A DNA stretch of 64,000 nucleotides, from assembly GCF_003072465.1 (NCBI RefSeq), contig NZ_CP025628.1:393501-457500 (forward strand), read 5' to 3'. Under the pieces are notes generated by a model that had not been told where the DNA came from, made no database searches, and was given only the letters and a program-made list of their open reading frames with translations. A program made the translations under genes and the position numbers. Of this stretch, positions 17,966 through 29,331 are shown piece after piece; positions within the stretch are counted from its first letter, which is position 1, and each line of letters begins with the position of its first letter. This DNA comes from Candidatus Kinetoplastibacterium sorsogonicusi. GTDB lineage: Bacteria; Pseudomonadota; Gammaproteobacteria; Burkholderiales; Burkholderiaceae_B.

Positions 17966-20826
17966 TATAAACTTCTTGCAAATTCTTTTATCTCAAAAAC
18001 TTCTATTTTATCATTTATTTTAATATCAGGACATGCTTTTAAAGTAATACCACAATCAAATCCAGATTTTACCTCTTTAACATCATCTTTAAATCTGCGT
18101 AATGTCTCTATTTGTCCTGTCCAATGAACAATATTATCTCTAATAAGTCTTACTTTAGCATCTTTTTTAACAATTCCTTCTAATACCATACAACCAGCTA
18201 TTTTACCAATTTTAGAAATGTTATATATTTCTCTAATCTCAGCTAATCCAATAATTTCTTCTTTTTTTTCTGGGCTTAACATACCAGACATAGCTGATTT
18301 TACATCATTTATTGCATCGTATATAATACTGTAATAGCGAATATCTATTCCATTAGCTTCTGCTATTTTTTTCGCATTAATTTCACTACGAACATTAAAT
18401 GAAATAATAATTGCGTTAGATGCAATAGCTAAATTAACATCACTTTCAGATATTCCACCTACACCAGAATATATAATTTGTACCTTAATTTCTTCATTAG
18501 ATAATTTTATCAATGATGAAGAAATAGCTTCTTGTGAGCCTTGAAAATCAGCTTTTACTATTATAGATAAAACTTTAAATTCATTGTTATTAACATCATC
18601 AAACATATTCTCTAATTTAGCTGCATTTTGTTTTGCAAATTTCACATCTCTAAATTTACCTTGTCGAAATAAAGCTATTTCACGCGCTTTACGTTCATCA
18701 TTTAAAGATATTAATTCATCACCAGCAGAAGGTATACCAGTAAGCCCATGAATTTCAACTGGTATAGAAGGACCTGCAGTTTTTACTAATTTACCTTTAT
18801 CATCTACCATAGATCTAATTTTACCAAAACTAGCTCCTGCAACAACAATATCTCCACTATTTAATGTTCCGCTTTGAATTAAAACAGTAGCTACTGGACC
18901 TCTTCCTCTATCTAATCTAGCTTCTATTATAGTGCCTTTAGCTTTTGCATTTATTGCAGATTTTAACTCTAACATTTCAGCTTGTAATAAAATACTATCA
19001 AGTAAATCATCAATACCTACACCTGTTTTAGATGATATTAACACAAATGGTACATCACCACCATATTCTTCAGGTATTAAATCTTCAGAAATTAATTCTT
19101 GTTTAACTTTGTCATAATTAGCTGTATTTTTATCTATTTTAGTAATAGCTACAATAATAGGAACATTAGCTGATTTTGCATGTTTAATAGATTCTTTAGT
19201 CTGTGGCATAACACCATCATCAGCAGCTACTACTAAAATTACTATATCAGTAATTTTAGTGCCTCTTGCTCTCATTGCTGTAAAAGCTTCATGCCCAGGG
19301 GTATCAAGAAAAGTTATAGATCCATTTTTTAAAATTACATTATATGCACCAATATGTTGAGTAATACCCCCAGCTTCTACACTAGCTATATTAGCTTTAC
19401 GTATATAATCTAATAGGGAAGTTTTTCCATGATCAACGTGACCCATTATTGTTACTACAGGTGCTCTAGATTGTAAATGCAAATTTTTTGCTACAGGTTC
19501 ATCTAAAAAAGCTTCAGGATCATCTAATTTAGCAGCAACAGATATATGTCCTAATTCTTCTACTACTATCATTGCTGTTTCTTGATCTAATACCTGATTT
19601 ATAGTTACCATTTGACCTAATTTCATCAAACTTTTTATAACTTCAGCAGCTTTAATTGATATTTTATGAGCCAAATCTGAAACAGTAATAGTTTCAGGAA
19701 TATGTATAGTGCGCTGTATAAATTCTTGTATAACTGGTTGTTGTATTACAGAAGATTTATTTAATATATTATTACGTAATTTACTAGATTTATTTATATT
19801 TTTTGTATTATTAATTTTCCATTTATTAGATTCATTTATTGTAGAAATGAATCCTTTATTTATTTTTTCTTGCTTTTTATAAGTTTCTTCATCTTTCCAT
19901 CGTGATATGCCTTCACTAATTTTACCAATTTTTTTAGAAGAATTAGTTTTTATATCTTTTTTATTGGAAGAGAGTGAACGTTTTGCTATATGTTTTTCAT
20001 TTATCAAGTCACTTTCTGGTACTTTTAAAACTTTTCTTGGACGATTTAACATAGCTCTCAAAGCAGCAGATTCATTTTCAACCTCTATTCTAGAATCACT
20101 AACAGAATTAGGATTTGCTTTATATATTTGAGATTCTTTTTTGGTATGTAATTTTGTATCAATTATAGTATCTTTTTTGTAAGAATTCTTTAATGAATTA
20201 TCTATATTTTTTTTATTATTTGTATAAAATTTATCAGATTTATTAATATTTTTAGTTGATTTAGATTTTAAGTTCTCTTTAGAAGAATTGATTTCTGAAT
20301 TCTCCATGATTTTTTTATTTTTTATCTTAGGTTTAGAGTTACCTTCATTATCTTTTACCATACTAGAAATTCCTTGTAAATCTTCTTTTTTGAAGTTTTC
20401 TGTATTCTTAACATTTGATGTTATTTTATCCATATTATTGAAGTTTAAATTTTCAAAATTATTAGAGTTATAATTTTTATTACAGTCAAAGTTTTCTTTA
20501 TCTTTTAATTGATTATTTAAATTATTTTCATCTTTTTTTAGAAAAGTTCTTTTTTTCTTTACTTCAATTTGAATAGTTCTAGATCGACCCATTACATCAG
20601 ATTGATGTATTTCAGATGTTTTTTTTCTAGTTAAAGTAATCTTATCTCTATTAAATTCAATACCTCTAGACTTTTGTAAATACAAAAGTAATTTTGATTT
20701 ATCTTCTTCACTAATTTGACTATCTATAGAATTTACATATACACCAGCAGAACGTAATTGCTCTAAAAGTATATTAGCTGGCATCTTAAGATCTAAAGCA
20801 AATTGTTCTACTGTGTAAATAGACAT
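17965..20826 (-). CDS. infB: Translation initiation factor IF-2
   Basis: GTPase that brings fMet-tRNA to the 30S subunit and promotes subunit joining. With the ATG at 20826 it has 953 residues and opens with the IF2-N segment [20 protein letters not shown] lies 5 bases upstream. A second IF2-N-like element ([19 protein letters not shown]) precedes the G domain. Residues about 95-390 are a Lys/Asn/Ser-rich low-complexity linker typical of AT-driven drift. G1 is GHVDHGKTS near residue 460, followed by [26 protein letters not shown] and TKID. The C-terminal fMet-binding domain ends in [18 protein letters not shown]. It lies 34 bases after nusA and overlaps rbfA by one base. Confidence 0.97.
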   Translation of the reverse strand: MSIYTVEQFALDLKMPANILLEQLRSAGVYVNSIDSQISEEDKSKLLLYLQKSRGIEFNRDKITLTRKKTSEIHQSDVMGRSRTIQIEVKKKRTFLKKDENNLNNQLKDKENFDCNKNYNSNNFENLNFNNMDKITSNVKNTENFKKEDLQGISSMVKDNEGNSKPKIKNKKIMENSEINSSKENLKSKSTKNINKSDKFYTNNKKNIDNSLKNSYKKDTIIDTKLHTKKESQIYKANPNSVSDSRIEVENESAALRAMLNRPRKVLKVPESDLINEKHIAKRSLSSNKKDIKTNSSKKIGKISEGISRWKDEETYKKQEKINKGFISTINESNKWKINNTKNINKSSKLRNNILNKSSVIQQPVIQEFIQRTIHIPETITVSDLAHKISIKAAEVIKSLMKLGQMVTINQVLDQETAMIVVEELGHISVAAKLDDPEAFLDEPVAKNLHLQSRAPVVTIMGHVDHGKTSLLDYIRKANIASVEAGGITQHIGAYNVILKNGSITFLDTPGHEAFTAMRARGTKITDIVILVVAADDGVMPQTKESIKHAKSANVPIIVAITKIDKNTANYDKVKQELISEDLIPEEYGGDVPFVLISSKTGVGIDDLLDSILLQAEMLELKSAINAKAKGTIIEARLDRGRGPVATVLIQSGTLNSGDIVVAGASFGKIRSMVDDKGKLVKTAGPSIPVEIHGLTGIPSAGDELISLNDERKAREIALFRQGKFRDVKFAKQNAAKLENMFDDVNNNEFKVLSIIVKADFQGSQEAISSSLIKLSNEEIKVQIIYSGVGGISESDVNLAIASNAIIISFNVRSEINAKKIAEANGIDIRYYSIIYDAINDVKSAMSGMLSPEKKEEIIGLAEIREIYNISKIGKIAGCMVLEGIVKKDAKVRLIRDNIVHWTGQIETLRRFKDDVKEVKSGFDCGITLKACPDIKINDKIEVFEIKEFARSL

Positions 20827-20860
20827 TAAATTCCTTTTATAATTTATATTATATTTTATA

Positions 20861-22336
20861 TTATTTTTCAAACCAAGGTGCTCTAGCGAGCATTATAATT
20901 CTGCTTGCTTCTTTTTCATTCAAGCCAGTAAAATTTACCAATTCATCAGTAGATAGCTCAGCTAAATCATTTCTAGTAAGTATATTTTTTTCTGATAGTT
21001 TTTTAATTAAATCAACTGTAATTCCTTCTATTTCAAGCAAATTACTAGTTTCTAATCTTTTTTCATTTGCTATTGCTTCAGTTAATAGAAAATTACGTGC
21101 TTTAGATCTTAAATTATCAACTATTTTTTTATCAAAAAATTTAATATCTAATAATTCTTGTATTGGCACATAAGCTATTTCTTCAATACTAGTAAATCCT
21201 TCATTTATCAAAATATCAGCGATATTTTCCTCTATATTTAAATCATCTATAAAAATATTTTTGATATTAATAATTTCATTATTTTGTCGATCTAAATTTT
21301 CTTCTTTAGTAACGATATTAATTTTCCATTTAGTTAACTCAGATGCAAGTTTAACATTTTGCCCTTTAGTACCAATAGCTTTTGGTAAATTATCAGAATC
21401 AACTACAACATCCATTGCATGATTTTCTTCATCAATAAAAATAGAGTCTACACTTGCTGGTGCTAATGCATTAATTACAAATTGAGCTGGATCTTCAGAC
21501 CACAATACTATATCTATTTGCTCTCCACCTAATTCACTTCTAACTCCATTGACTCTAGAGCCTCTTATACCAACACATGTACCAATAGGATCTAATCTTT
21601 TATCATGATTTATAACAGCTATTTTTGCTCTTATACCTGGATCACGAGAAGCACCTTTGATTTCTAATAAACCCTGTTCTATTTCAGGAACTTCTATTTC
21701 AAATAACTTGATTATAAAATCAGGAGAAGTTCTTGATATAATTACTTGTTTACCTCGTGATATATTATTATCAATTTTTAAAAATACTGCTTTGACTCTA
21801 TCAGAAATACGCAAATTTTCTTTAGGAATAATTTCAGATTTTGGTAATCTAACTTCAATTCTATGAGTTTCAACTATTACATCACCTTTATCAAACCTTT
21901 TAACAGTACCTGATATAATACCTTCTGATTTATCTAAAAAATCATTTAATAATTGTTCTTTTTCTGCTTCTCTAATACGTTGTAAAATAGCTTGTTTAGC
22001 AACTTGTGCACCAATACGACCAAATTCAATTGGTTCTAATTTTTCCTCTATATATTCTCCAACACAAATATCAGGATATAATTCAATCGCATCAGATAAA
22101 ATTTCCTGTTTATCTGGTTCTTGTAAGCCAAATTCATCACATACTACTAACCAACGCCTGAATACTTCATATGAACCATTATTACGATCAATAGAAATTC
22201 TTATATCAATATCTTCTTTGAAATGTTTTTTCATTGCAAAAGATAGTGCATTTTCTAAAGCAATAAAAACTATTTCACGAGTAACATTTTTTTCACGTGC
22301 TAAAGCATCTACAAGTAGAAGAATCTCGCGACTCAT
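20861..22336 (-). CDS. nusA: Transcription elongation/termination factor NusA
   Basis: RNA-polymerase-binding factor controlling pausing, termination and antitermination. The ATG at 22336 ([18 protein letters not shown]) has an AAGGGA Shine-Dalgarno and gives 491 residues (E. coli 495). Order: N-terminal RNAP-binding domain (1-130), S1 domain ([19 protein letters not shown]), KH1/KH2 ([54 protein letters not shown]), then two acidic helix-hairpin-helix repeats as in proteobacterial NusA. The start lies inside the 3' end of rimP (44-base overlap, different frame), the usual coupling of this operon. An upstream TTG would add 33 residues that do not resemble NusA. Confidence 0.96.
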   Translation of the reverse strand: MSREILLLVDALAREKNVTREIVFIALENALSFAMKKHFKEDIDIRISIDRNNGSYEVFRRWLVVCDEFGLQEPDKQEILSDAIELYPDICVGEYIEEKLEPIEFGRIGAQVAKQAILQRIREAEKEQLLNDFLDKSEGIISGTVKRFDKGDVIVETHRIEVRLPKSEIIPKENLRISDRVKAVFLKIDNNISRGKQVIISRTSPDFIIKLFEIEVPEIEQGLLEIKGASRDPGIRAKIAVINHDKRLDPIGTCVGIRGSRVNGVRSELGGEQIDIVLWSEDPAQFVINALAPASVDSIFIDEENHAMDVVVDSDNLPKAIGTKGQNVKLASELTKWKINIVTKEENLDRQNNEIINIKNIFIDDLNIEENIADILINEGFTSIEEIAYVPIQELLDIKFFDKKIVDNLRSKARNFLLTEAIANEKRLETSNLLEIEGITVDLIKKLSEKNILTRNDLAELSTDELVNFTGLNEKEASRIIMLARAPWFEK

Positions 22337-22844
22337 CTTTTTTTCCCTTGAAATCAAGAATAGGAGCAAGTTTTGCCCGATCCACACAGTTAAATGTAAA
22401 GTTAATAATATTAGATTTTTCTTTTTTATTTTCAACTTCTAAACCAAATATAATATTATTTTGATAATTGCAATCAATACCTTCATTAATATCTTCTGGA
22501 TTAGAGTTTATTAAGTATAGAATACCTAAATAATTTTTACATCCGTTTATAGGTTCATGAAATTTAATTTCAATACGATGACCAATAAATTTTAAAAAAT
22601 CAGATTCTTTTTTTAAAGATCTATCTATACCTGGAGATGTTACTTCTAATCTATTATAATCAACTTTATATACTTCTAATACCCTCATTAAATCTCGAGT
22701 TACTAGTTCGCAATCGTTTATCTGTATACCACATGGTTTATCAATAATAACTCTGAGTAAACCGTTAGCTGATCTTTCTATATCAACTAACTCAATATCT
22801 GTATTGACTAATACATTATTAACCAATTTAAATAAATCAACCAT
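22293..22844 (-). CDS. rimP: Ribosome maturation factor RimP
   Basis: 30S assembly factor. It has 183 residues (E. coli 150) with the conserved core IELVDIERSANGLLRVIIDK, DCELVTRDLMRVLEV, and RLEVTSPGIDRSLKKESDFLKFIG split across two domains. The C-terminal part has drifted (Asn-rich insert) but keeps DRAKLAPILDFKG. It is the first gene of rimP-nusA-infB-rbfA-truB-typA and overlaps nusA by 44 bases. The upstream gene in the same orientation is rluB, about 200 bases away with hairpins between. Confidence 0.92.
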   Translation of the reverse strand: MVDLFKLVNNVLVNTDIELVDIERSANGLLRVIIDKPCGIQINDCELVTRDLMRVLEVYKVDYNRLEVTSPGIDRSLKKESDFLKFIGHRIEIKFHEPINGCKNYLGILYLINSNPEDINEGIDCNYQNNIIFGLEVENKKEKSNIINFTFNCVDRAKLAPILDFKGKKDESRDSSTCRCFST

Positions 22845-23020
22845 GTTTACAATTAAATAAAAAAATAGAACAATTGATCTGAATAAATATACAGACCGAA
22901 ATTTATAAATTATTACTAAATTTACTACTTATATTAATAAACTCAATAATATCAATATTATACTTTAATTATATTATTTTATCAGACAAACATTGATTTT
23001 GTCTCATGACTTTACAATAG

Positions 23021-23046
23021 AAAACAAATATTTATTTATTTGTTTT
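23021..23046 (-). terminator. AU-only hairpin downstream of rluB
   Basis: Inverted repeat with 10-base perfect arms (23021-23030 and 23037-23046) and a 6-base loop, 6 bases past the rluB stop on the minus strand. The U-rich 3' side is mostly inside the stem, so termination strength is uncertain. A second, smaller hairpin (AGACAAA / TTTGTCT) follows at about 22984-23004. Confidence 0.4.
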
Positions 23047-23051
23047 TGTTT

Positions 23052-24326
23052 TTACAAAAATTTTTTCATTTTTATTTTCTTATTATCAGGAATTTTATTT
23101 TTATTATGGCTTTTTTTTGAAAATTTGTAATTTTTAGAATCTTTTAATATTGGATATCCATTAGCATATGCATTGTTTTGTATAATACCAGTGCCATAAG
23201 GATCAGAAGGGCATACTATATTATTTCTAATTTTAAGTTCTGCTAAATGTTTATTTTTGTTATTTATATGATTTATTGAATTAATATTCAGATTTAATTT
23301 AGACATTAAAGCAATAATAGTATCTTCATCTAATGAAATCCATTTTCCTCTTTTTAAAGATCTAGGTAAAATAATATCACCAAACCTAGTTCTAATTAAT
23401 CTACTAACAACTAATCCAATTTTCTCAAAAATCCTTCTTATTTCTCGATTACGACCTTCTTTAATGACAATTTGAAACCAGCGATTAGTACCTTCTCCAC
23501 CTAAATAATTAATAGATTCTAGCTTTGCTAAACCATCTTCTAAATTAATGCCATTCAATAATAACTTTTCTTTTAAATGATCTATTTCGCCTAAAATCCT
23601 AATAGCATATTCTCTTTCAATACCGTATTTTGGGTGCATAAAACGATTAGATAATTCTCCAGAATCAGTAAATATTAATAATCCTTCTGTATTAATATCT
23701 AATCTTCCTATAGACAACCATTTACCTGTTGTTAATTTTGGTAAATGTGAAAATACATTTATTCTACCATTAGGATCATCATGAGTCACAATTTCCCCTG
23801 CTGGTTTATGATAAATAATCATTTTAGGAATTTTATTATAAAAATTATTGTTTATTAACTTACCATTGACTCTAACTTTATCATTTAATTTAATGCGTTG
23901 TCCTATATGTGCTGGTTCACCATTTACAGAAACTCTACCAGATATTATAAGATCTTCCATTTCTCTTCTAGACCCAATCCCAGAACTAGCTAAAACTTTA
24001 TGTAATTTTTGACAAGTATTTTTTTCTGTATCTAAATGTTTTTCTAATTTATGTTTCATATGAAATAATGATGTTAAATGAGGCAATGTATTTGAGCAAT
24101 CATTTTTTATATTTTTTTTGAAATTTAATGGTCTATATAAATCATATGGATTCATACTAAATTCTTCAGAATCAGATTTATATTCTATAACTTTAGGAAT
24201 ATTACGACGATGAAGTCTAAATGGAGTTCTTAAATTATGTATTTGAATAGTTTTTTTCACTATATTTTTATTTGATTCTGTTACTTTATTAGAATTTAAT
24301 TTAATATTTTTGATGTTATCAACCAT
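23052..24326 (-). CDS. rluB: 23S rRNA pseudouridine-2605 synthase RluB family
   Basis: Pseudouridine synthase of the RsuA/RluB group. It has 424 residues. An Asn/Lys-rich N-terminal extension of about 105 residues precedes the S4 RNA-binding domain ([20 protein letters not shown], about 108-127). The catalytic motif [14 protein letters not shown] has the nucleophile at Asp210, and [21 protein letters not shown] is the other family hallmark. The C-terminal ~80 residues are basic and low complexity. Long N-terminal extensions are common in betaproteobacterial RluB. It precedes rimP in the same orientation, as in relatives. RluB versus RluE/RluF is called from length and context. Confidence 0.88.
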   Translation of the reverse strand: MVDNIKNIKLNSNKVTESNKNIVKKTIQIHNLRTPFRLHRRNIPKVIEYKSDSEEFSMNPYDLYRPLNFKKNIKNDCSNTLPHLTSLFHMKHKLEKHLDTEKNTCQKLHKVLASSGIGSRREMEDLIISGRVSVNGEPAHIGQRIKLNDKVRVNGKLINNNFYNKIPKMIIYHKPAGEIVTHDDPNGRINVFSHLPKLTTGKWLSIGRLDINTEGLLIFTDSGELSNRFMHPKYGIEREYAIRILGEIDHLKEKLLLNGINLEDGLAKLESINYLGGEGTNRWFQIVIKEGRNREIRRIFEKIGLVVSRLIRTRFGDIILPRSLKRGKWISLDEDTIIALMSKLNLNINSINHINNKNKHLAELKIRNNIVCPSDPYGTGIIQNNAYANGYPILKDSKNYKFSKKSHNKNKIPDNKKIKMKKFL

Positions 24327-24568
24327 TATTTATATTATTTAATATCCTATTAAAAACAAGGATTTTTAGTTTTAATTTTTATGAATTATTTTATAACAAC
24401 TCATGTTACGAATTTTTATAAAAATAATAATATTAATTTCGATGAATAATTTAAAGATTTGAAAATATATTATATATTAAATAAATAATATATAAAAATA
24501 TTATAGATATAATCTATAACATATTATCTCATATAAAATCATTTGATCATAAATTAAAATAATTTTAA

Positions 24569-24597
24569 TAGACATTTAATAAAAATTATTGTATTAT
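24569..24597 (+). promoter_or_regulatory. Sigma-70 promoter of the initiator tRNA
   Basis: TAGACA (24569-24574) matches the -35 consensus in five of six positions, and TATTAT (24592-24597) matches the -10 in five of six, with the ideal 17-base spacer. The -10 ends 11 bases before the mature tRNA 5' end at 24609. Confidence 0.6.
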
Positions 24598-24608
24598 ACA
24601 AATATCGA

Positions 24609-24685
<77 letters not shown>

Positions 24686-24756
24686 TGAATTTTCATCTAT
24701 ACTAAATATCTGTTATATCTTCTTTTATCTATTGTCTCTATAAATATTTCTCATAT

Positions 24757-24832
24757 GCCGGCTTAGCTTAGTTGGTAGAGCAGCGCATTCGTAATGCGAA
24801 GATCAGAGGTTCAACTCCTCTAGTCGGCGCCA
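24757..24832 (+). tRNA. tRNA-Thr (CGU)
   Basis: A 76-nucleotide tRNA with encoded CCA, acceptor stem GCCGGCT/AGTCGGC (one G-U pair), discriminator G, and anticodon loop TTCGTAA giving CGU for ACG codons. The first pair of the anticodon stem is a G-A mismatch. Its 3' end (24820-24832) overlaps, antisense, the last codons and stop of ispH. A CGU isoacceptor for a rare codon is notable in an AT-rich genome, but another Thr tRNA may lie elsewhere. Confidence 0.95.
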
Positions 24833-25773
24833 ATATTAATTAGTTCAATAGGTAATTTGAATGACATATTTTCATCTTGTTTATTTATAGTACTAATTTT
24901 TTTAATACCTTTTTTACATAAAAAATCTAATAAATCATTTATTAAATTTTCCGGAGCAGAAGCACCAGCACTTATTCCTATTTTCTTTTTATCAATTAGC
25001 CATACTTCTTTAAAATCACTAAAATCATCTATAAGATAACTTTCTATTTTTGATTTTATTGCTATTTCATATAATCTATTAGAGTTAGAACTATTTTTAC
25101 TTCCTAAAATAATAATTAAATCACAAAATTTAGTTAAAATTTTAATGGCATCTTGTCTATTTTGTGTAGCATAGCAAATATCACTTTTTTTAGGTTCTTC
25201 TATATTTGGATACCTAAATTTGATTTTATTAGATAGTTCATTAGTATCATCTATTGATAAGGTAGTTTGGGTTATTAAAGCTAAATTTTCATATTCGTTA
25301 AAATTTAATTTTTTTATATCTTCAAAAGATTCTACTAAAAAAATTCCATCTTTACACTGACCTAATGTTCCTTCAACTTCTGGATGTCCTTTATGTCCTA
25401 TCATAATAATTTTTTTATTTTTTTTTCTCATATTTTCTACTTCAAGGTGCACTTTAGTAACTAAAGGACATGTTGCATCAAATATTTTTAAATTGCGAAA
25501 TTTAGCTTCTTTTTTTATTTTTTTAGAAACACCATGAGCAGAAAAAATAATTATTGCTTCATTTGGCACTAGAGACAAATCTTCAATAAAAATCACACCT
25601 TTTGATTTAAAATAAGAAACTACATGCTTATTATGTACTATATCATGTTTTACATATATAGGAGGATTATATAATGTTAAAACTTTTTCTACTATATTTA
25701 TGGCTCTTTCTACTCCAGCACAAAAACCTCTAGGATTAGCTAATATAATTTCAGTTTCAGATTGAATTTTCAC
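24820..25773 (-). CDS. ispH: 4-hydroxy-3-methylbut-2-enyl diphosphate reductase IspH
   Basis: Last enzyme of the MEP isoprenoid pathway, a 4Fe-4S protein making IPP and DMAPP. It has 317 residues (E. coli 316). The three cluster cysteines are Cys18 (NPRGFCAGVERA), Cys102 (DATCPLV) and Cys200 (DICYATQ). His43, His130 and Glu132 (GHPEVEG) match active-site residues. The start is GTG at 25773 with AAGGTAG about 10 bases upstream; no ATG lies nearby. The last three residues (Gly-Ala-Asp) and the stop are encoded on the strand opposite the tRNA-Thr acceptor end, so gene and tRNA converge and overlap by 13 bases. Confidence 0.96.
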   Translation of the reverse strand: MKIQSETEIILANPRGFCAGVERAINIVEKVLTLYNPPIYVKHDIVHNKHVVSYFKSKGVIFIEDLSLVPNEAIIIFSAHGVSKKIKKEAKFRNLKIFDATCPLVTKVHLEVENMRKKNKKIIMIGHKGHPEVEGTLGQCKDGIFLVESFEDIKKLNFNEYENLALITQTTLSIDDTNELSNKIKFRYPNIEEPKKSDICYATQNRQDAIKILTKFCDLIIILGSKNSSNSNRLYEIAIKSKIESYLIDDFSDFKEVWLIDKKKIGISAGASAPENLINDLLDFLCKKGIKKISTINKQDENMSFKLPIELINIGAD

Positions 25774-25935
25774 TAAAAAAATCTACCTTATAAGAATTAT
25801 AATTTAAATATATAATTATATACATTAAAAAACTTATATAACAAATATAATTACAACATGATAAAATTTTATATATTTATAAAATATCTATTTGTATAAT
25901 AGCAAAATTAATTATTTACATTAACAGGTAAAATT

Positions 25936-26196
25936 ATGAAAAAAAATATTCACCCAGATTATAGAGAAGTAGTATTTTTAGACACACAAACTGGTAAACA
26001 ATTTATTACTAGATCAACAGTTCAAACAAAAGAAAAAATAGAAATAAATGGTTCTAGTTTACCTTTATTCAAATGTGATGTTACATCAGAATCACATCCA
26101 TTTTATACTGGTGCACAAACTAAAATAGTAGAAACAGGTCGCGTAGAAAAATTTCGAGCTCGTTTTGCTAATTCTACAGGAAAACAAAAAAATTAA
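25936..26196 (+). CDS. rpmE2: 50S ribosomal protein L31 type B
   Basis: An 86-residue L31 of the zinc-free type B: it lacks the CxxC pairs of type A and has the longer C-terminus. The opening [16 protein letters not shown] and [27 protein letters not shown] are diagnostic. AGG lies 8 bases before the ATG, and TATAAT at 25895-25900 is a likely -10. A long hairpin follows. Type B L31 does not need zinc, which matters if metal supply is limited. Confidence 0.95.
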   Translation: MKKNIHPDYREVVFLDTQTGKQFITRSTVQTKEKIEINGSSLPLFKCDVTSESHPFYTGAQTKIVETGRVEKFRARFANSTGKQKN

Positions 26197-26260
26197 TATA
26201 TTTAATATAAATTATTAAAACTTGATTATACTCATGTTAATAAAAATAATATTTTAAATT

Positions 26261-26310
26261 TACTTTGTATTAAATTAATATTTATTAATACAAAGTAGTT
26301 AATTTTTGTA
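26261..26310 (+). terminator. Terminator after rpmE2
   Basis: A perfect 13-base inverted repeat (26261-26273 and 26285-26297) with an 11-base loop, followed by GTTAATTTTTG. It stands alone between rpmE2 and the MATE gene. Confidence 0.6.
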
Positions 26311-26379
26311 TTATTATTTATTTGAAAATTAATTGTTAAGATTTTTAATATGCAATATTGATTAAGTATATATAATAAT

Positions 26380-27780
26380 ATGAAAATTTTTTTTACAGAA
26401 AAAACAAATATATTTTTTAAATCTATAAAAAATATATTGGAACAAGCATGGCCTATTTTAATTTCACAATGGGCTGGAATTTTATTTGGGTTTATAGATA
26501 CTACTATGACAGGTCATATTAGTCCTGCAGATTTAGCATCTATGTCATTAGCTGTATCTATTAATGCTACTGTATTTGTAACTTTGATTGGTATAATGAA
26601 TTCATTAATACCAATTTTATCTCAAAGTTTTGGAGCAAAAAAATATTCTGATATTGGCAAATATTGGGGGCAAGGAATATGGCTAGCTATATTGATTTCA
26701 GCATTGGGATCTTTAGTAATGACAAGAATAGATTTATGGTTATCTATTTCAGGTGAAATTAATGAGACGTTAAAATATAAAATTTGTGATTATTTAAAAG
26801 TTTTAGTTTTTGCTTTACCACCATTAATTATTTTTAGAGCGGTTTATATATTAAGCACTTCTATATCTAAGCCTAAATTAGTAATGATAATTAGCTTATT
26901 TTCTATCTTAATAAAATTTATTTTAAATATTATTTTTATTTATGGTTTATTAGGATTTAAATCTATGGGAGCTATAGGCGCTGGTTTATCTACAGTTATA
27001 GTATCATGGATGAGTTTAATCATGGGAATAGTAATAATAAAAAATGATGATTACTATAATAAGTTTAATTTACATATTGCCCTACCTAATTATAAGATCA
27101 TTATAGAATTATTAAAAATTGGTATTCCTATAGGAGCAGCATATCTTACAGAAATACTAGTGTTCACTTTTATGGCATTACTAATTGCAAGAGAGGGTGA
27201 TATTATTACTAGTGGTCATCAAATTATGATTAATTTATCTTCTATTTGCTATATGATGCCTATGGCTATTGCTGCAGCAACTTCAGCTGTTACTGGACAA
27301 TCAATAGGAGCAAAAAAATATAAATATGCATTAATAAATGGATATTCAGGTCTATTACTTACTTTAATAGGATCTATATTTACAGCTATACTATTAATAT
27401 GTTTTAAAAATTTTATAGTTAATATTTATACTAATGACTCTCAAATAATCAAAATAGCTATTTCTTTAATACCAATATTGCCAGTATTTCATATTATAGA
27501 TTCATTACATTGCTTAGCTTCTTATTTATTAAGATCTTATAAAATAATAATAGTACCATTCATCATTCAAAGCATATGTTTAGGTTTTATAGGAGTACTA
27601 GGTGGATGGTGGTTTAGTTTTGGTCCAGGTTTAGAAAATTTTATACATATAAAAAATATTATATTACCAAACGCTCCATTAGGTGCTGGTTGTATGTGGA
27701 TAATGTCACTTTTGAGCTTAACAATATCTTCTATAATACTTTATTTTTATTATTGGATTGCGGTTATAAAAAAAACTTGA
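26380..27780 (+). CDS. MATE-family multidrug efflux transporter
   Basis: Inner-membrane cation-coupled exporter of the NorM type. It has 466 residues and about twelve hydrophobic segments in two similar halves. The N-terminal EQAWPILISQWAGILFGFIDTTMTGH and the mid-protein GIPIGAAYLTEILVF correspond to the repeated family elements, with SQSFGAKKYSDIGKYWGQG and VTGQSIGAKKYKYA as the paired loop motifs. No clear Shine-Dalgarno precedes the ATG. It converges on orn with only 14 bases between. A drug exporter is unusual luggage for an intracellular symbiont and may instead move a metabolite; that is inference. Confidence 0.92.
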   Translation: MKIFFTEKTNIFFKSIKNILEQAWPILISQWAGILFGFIDTTMTGHISPADLASMSLAVSINATVFVTLIGIMNSLIPILSQSFGAKKYSDIGKYWGQGIWLAILISALGSLVMTRIDLWLSISGEINETLKYKICDYLKVLVFALPPLIIFRAVYILSTSISKPKLVMIISLFSILIKFILNIIFIYGLLGFKSMGAIGAGLSTVIVSWMSLIMGIVIIKNDDYYNKFNLHIALPNYKIIIELLKIGIPIGAAYLTEILVFTFMALLIAREGDIITSGHQIMINLSSICYMMPMAIAAATSAVTGQSIGAKKYKYALINGYSGLLLTLIGSIFTAILLICFKNFIVNIYTNDSQIIKIAISLIPILPVFHIIDSLHCLASYLLRSYKIIIVPFIIQSICLGFIGVLGGWWFSFGPGLENFIHIKNIILPNAPLGAGCMWIMSLLSLTISSIILYFYYWIAVIKKT

Positions 27781-27794
27781 AGAAACTATTTATA

Positions 27795-28364
27795 TTAAAG
27801 AAATTTAAAAATCCTTTTTTTGTAAAATTTTAATTCTTCTATAGATTCATATATATCAGATAATGCGCTATGATTATTTTTTTTTTGAAAATTAATCAAA
27901 TCATTTGGATACCATGCTTTTGCTATTTCTTTGATAGAGCTGACATCAATATTTCTATAATGAAAAAAAGATTCAAGAATTGGCATATATTTAGTCAAAA
28001 ATTTTCTATCTTGACTTACTGTATTTCCACATAAAGGTGATTCTTTCATAGCAACAAAATTAGAAATAAAGTTTAGTAAATAAATTTCAGCTGTTTGCTC
28101 GTTCGTATTAGATTTTTTTACATGTTTTAATAACCCAGTTTTTGTATGAGTATTATAATTCCAATCATTCATAGTATCTAGAATACTATCCGGTTGATAT
28201 ATTACTATGCTTGGAGATTCGGCAATTATATTTAAATTGTAATCAGTAATTACAATAGCTATTTCTAGTATATAATCAATTTCTGGATTTAAACCAGTCA
28301 TTTCCATATCTATCCAAACCCAATTAGAAGATTTAAAATTATTTTTATTTAAAAATTTATGCAT
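27795..28364 (-). CDS. orn: Oligoribonuclease
   Basis: DEDDh 3'-5' exoribonuclease that degrades di- to pentanucleotides, essential in many proteobacteria. It has 189 residues (E. coli 181). The DEDDh residues are visible: Asp19 and Glu21 in WIDMEMTGL, the exoII Asp in GNTVSQDRKFL, and His/Asp in NHSALSDIYESIEEL. The family N-terminal segment LNPEIDYILEIAIVITD is present. It is divergent from rsgA, with about 100 bases between. Confidence 0.95.
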   Translation of the reverse strand: MHKFLNKNNFKSSNWVWIDMEMTGLNPEIDYILEIAIVITDYNLNIIAESPSIVIYQPDSILDTMNDWNYNTHTKTGLLKHVKKSNTNEQTAEIYLLNFISNFVAMKESPLCGNTVSQDRKFLTKYMPILESFFHYRNIDVSSIKEIAKAWYPNDLINFQKKNNHSALSDIYESIEELKFYKKRIFKFL

Positions 28365-28464
28365 AAATATTTATATATCAAAAATATGATAGTGAAAAAT
28401 CATATTTTACACAAAAATATGAAAACTAGAATTAAAATATTTTGATAAATATTAGGAAATAAAA

Positions 28465-29331
28465 ATGTACACAAAAAAAATAGGAACAATTGTATCATTA
28501 AATAAATCATCTTTTGTGATAGATATAGATAATAAATTAGAAACATATATTATTCCCAATAATATAAAACATTGTATTGTAGTAGGTGATATTGTTGTAT
28601 TGAACAACTTCAATATTATAGAAAAAATTATTGATAGAAGGAATATAGTATATAGATCTTTATTTAGTAAATCTAAGTTTATCGCTGCTAATATAGATCA
28701 AATTTTGATTATTATTGCAGTCAAACCTAGTTTTTCTGTAAATTTATTACAAAGAATTTTAATAGAAGCTAGTAGATCATCTATTGAATCTACTATTATT
28801 TTAAATAAAATAGATTTAAAAGAGTCAAAACATTTAAATAAAATATTAGAAATGTTTTCTAATTTAAAGATAAATATTGTCAAAATATGTGCTCATGATA
28901 CTATAAATACAAAATTACTACTATATAAAATATTAAAAAACAAAAAAAATCTTTTCTTAGGACAAAGTGGTATGGGTAAATCAACTATAATAAAAACTAT
29001 TTATAATGATATTGATATTAAAACTAGGGAATTTTCTCAAAAATTAAATACAGGAAAACATACAACAAGTTTTATTAAATCTTATAAAATCTCTGAAATA
29101 AATGCTACTGTAATAGATGCTCCAGGATTTCAAACATTTGGGTTAAATCATGTTACAGAAAAAGAAATTTTGAAGGCATTTTATGAATTTGAACCATTTT
29201 TTCAAAACTGTAAATATTATAATTGTAAACATATATATGAAAAAGAATGTGGCATTAAGGAAGCAATCAAAAATAATATAATTTATGAATATAGGTATGA
29301 ATTATATAAAAACATTATGATTAATAAATAA
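28465..29331 (+). CDS. rsgA: Small ribosomal subunit biogenesis GTPase RsgA
   Basis: Circularly permuted GTPase that checks late 30S assembly. It has 288 residues. The motif order is permuted as expected: N-terminal OB fold, then G4 NKIDL (114-118), G1 LGQSGMGKST (165-174), and G3 DAPGFQTFGL (from 218). The zinc finger ligands are Cys249, Cys254, His256 and Cys262. It starts with AGGAA upstream of the ATG. Its stop codon lies inside a 20-base perfect stem shared with the convergent rplS. Confidence 0.95.
   Translation: MYTKKIGTIVSLNKSSFVIDIDNKLETYIIPNNIKHCIVVGDIVVLNNFNIIEKIIDRRNIVYRSLFSKSKFIAANIDQILIIIAVKPSFSVNLLQRILIEASRSSIESTIILNKIDLKESKHLNKILEMFSNLKINIVKICAHDTINTKLLLYKILKNKKNLFLGQSGMGKSTIIKTIYNDIDIKTREFSQKLNTGKHTTSFIKSYKISEINATVIDAPGFQTFGLNHVTEKEILKAFYEFEPFFQNCKYYNCKHIYEKECGIKEAIKNNIIYEYRYELYKNIMINK

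Noticed and set aside
22337..22435. NusA N-terminal extension of 33 residues
   Set aside because: It lies entirely inside rimP in another frame, does not resemble NusA, and a good Shine-Dalgarno precedes ATG 22336.
26371..26376. TATAAT just before the MATE gene as a leaderless promoter
   Set aside because: It is only 3 bases from the ATG and such hexamers are frequent in this base composition; no -35 is evident.
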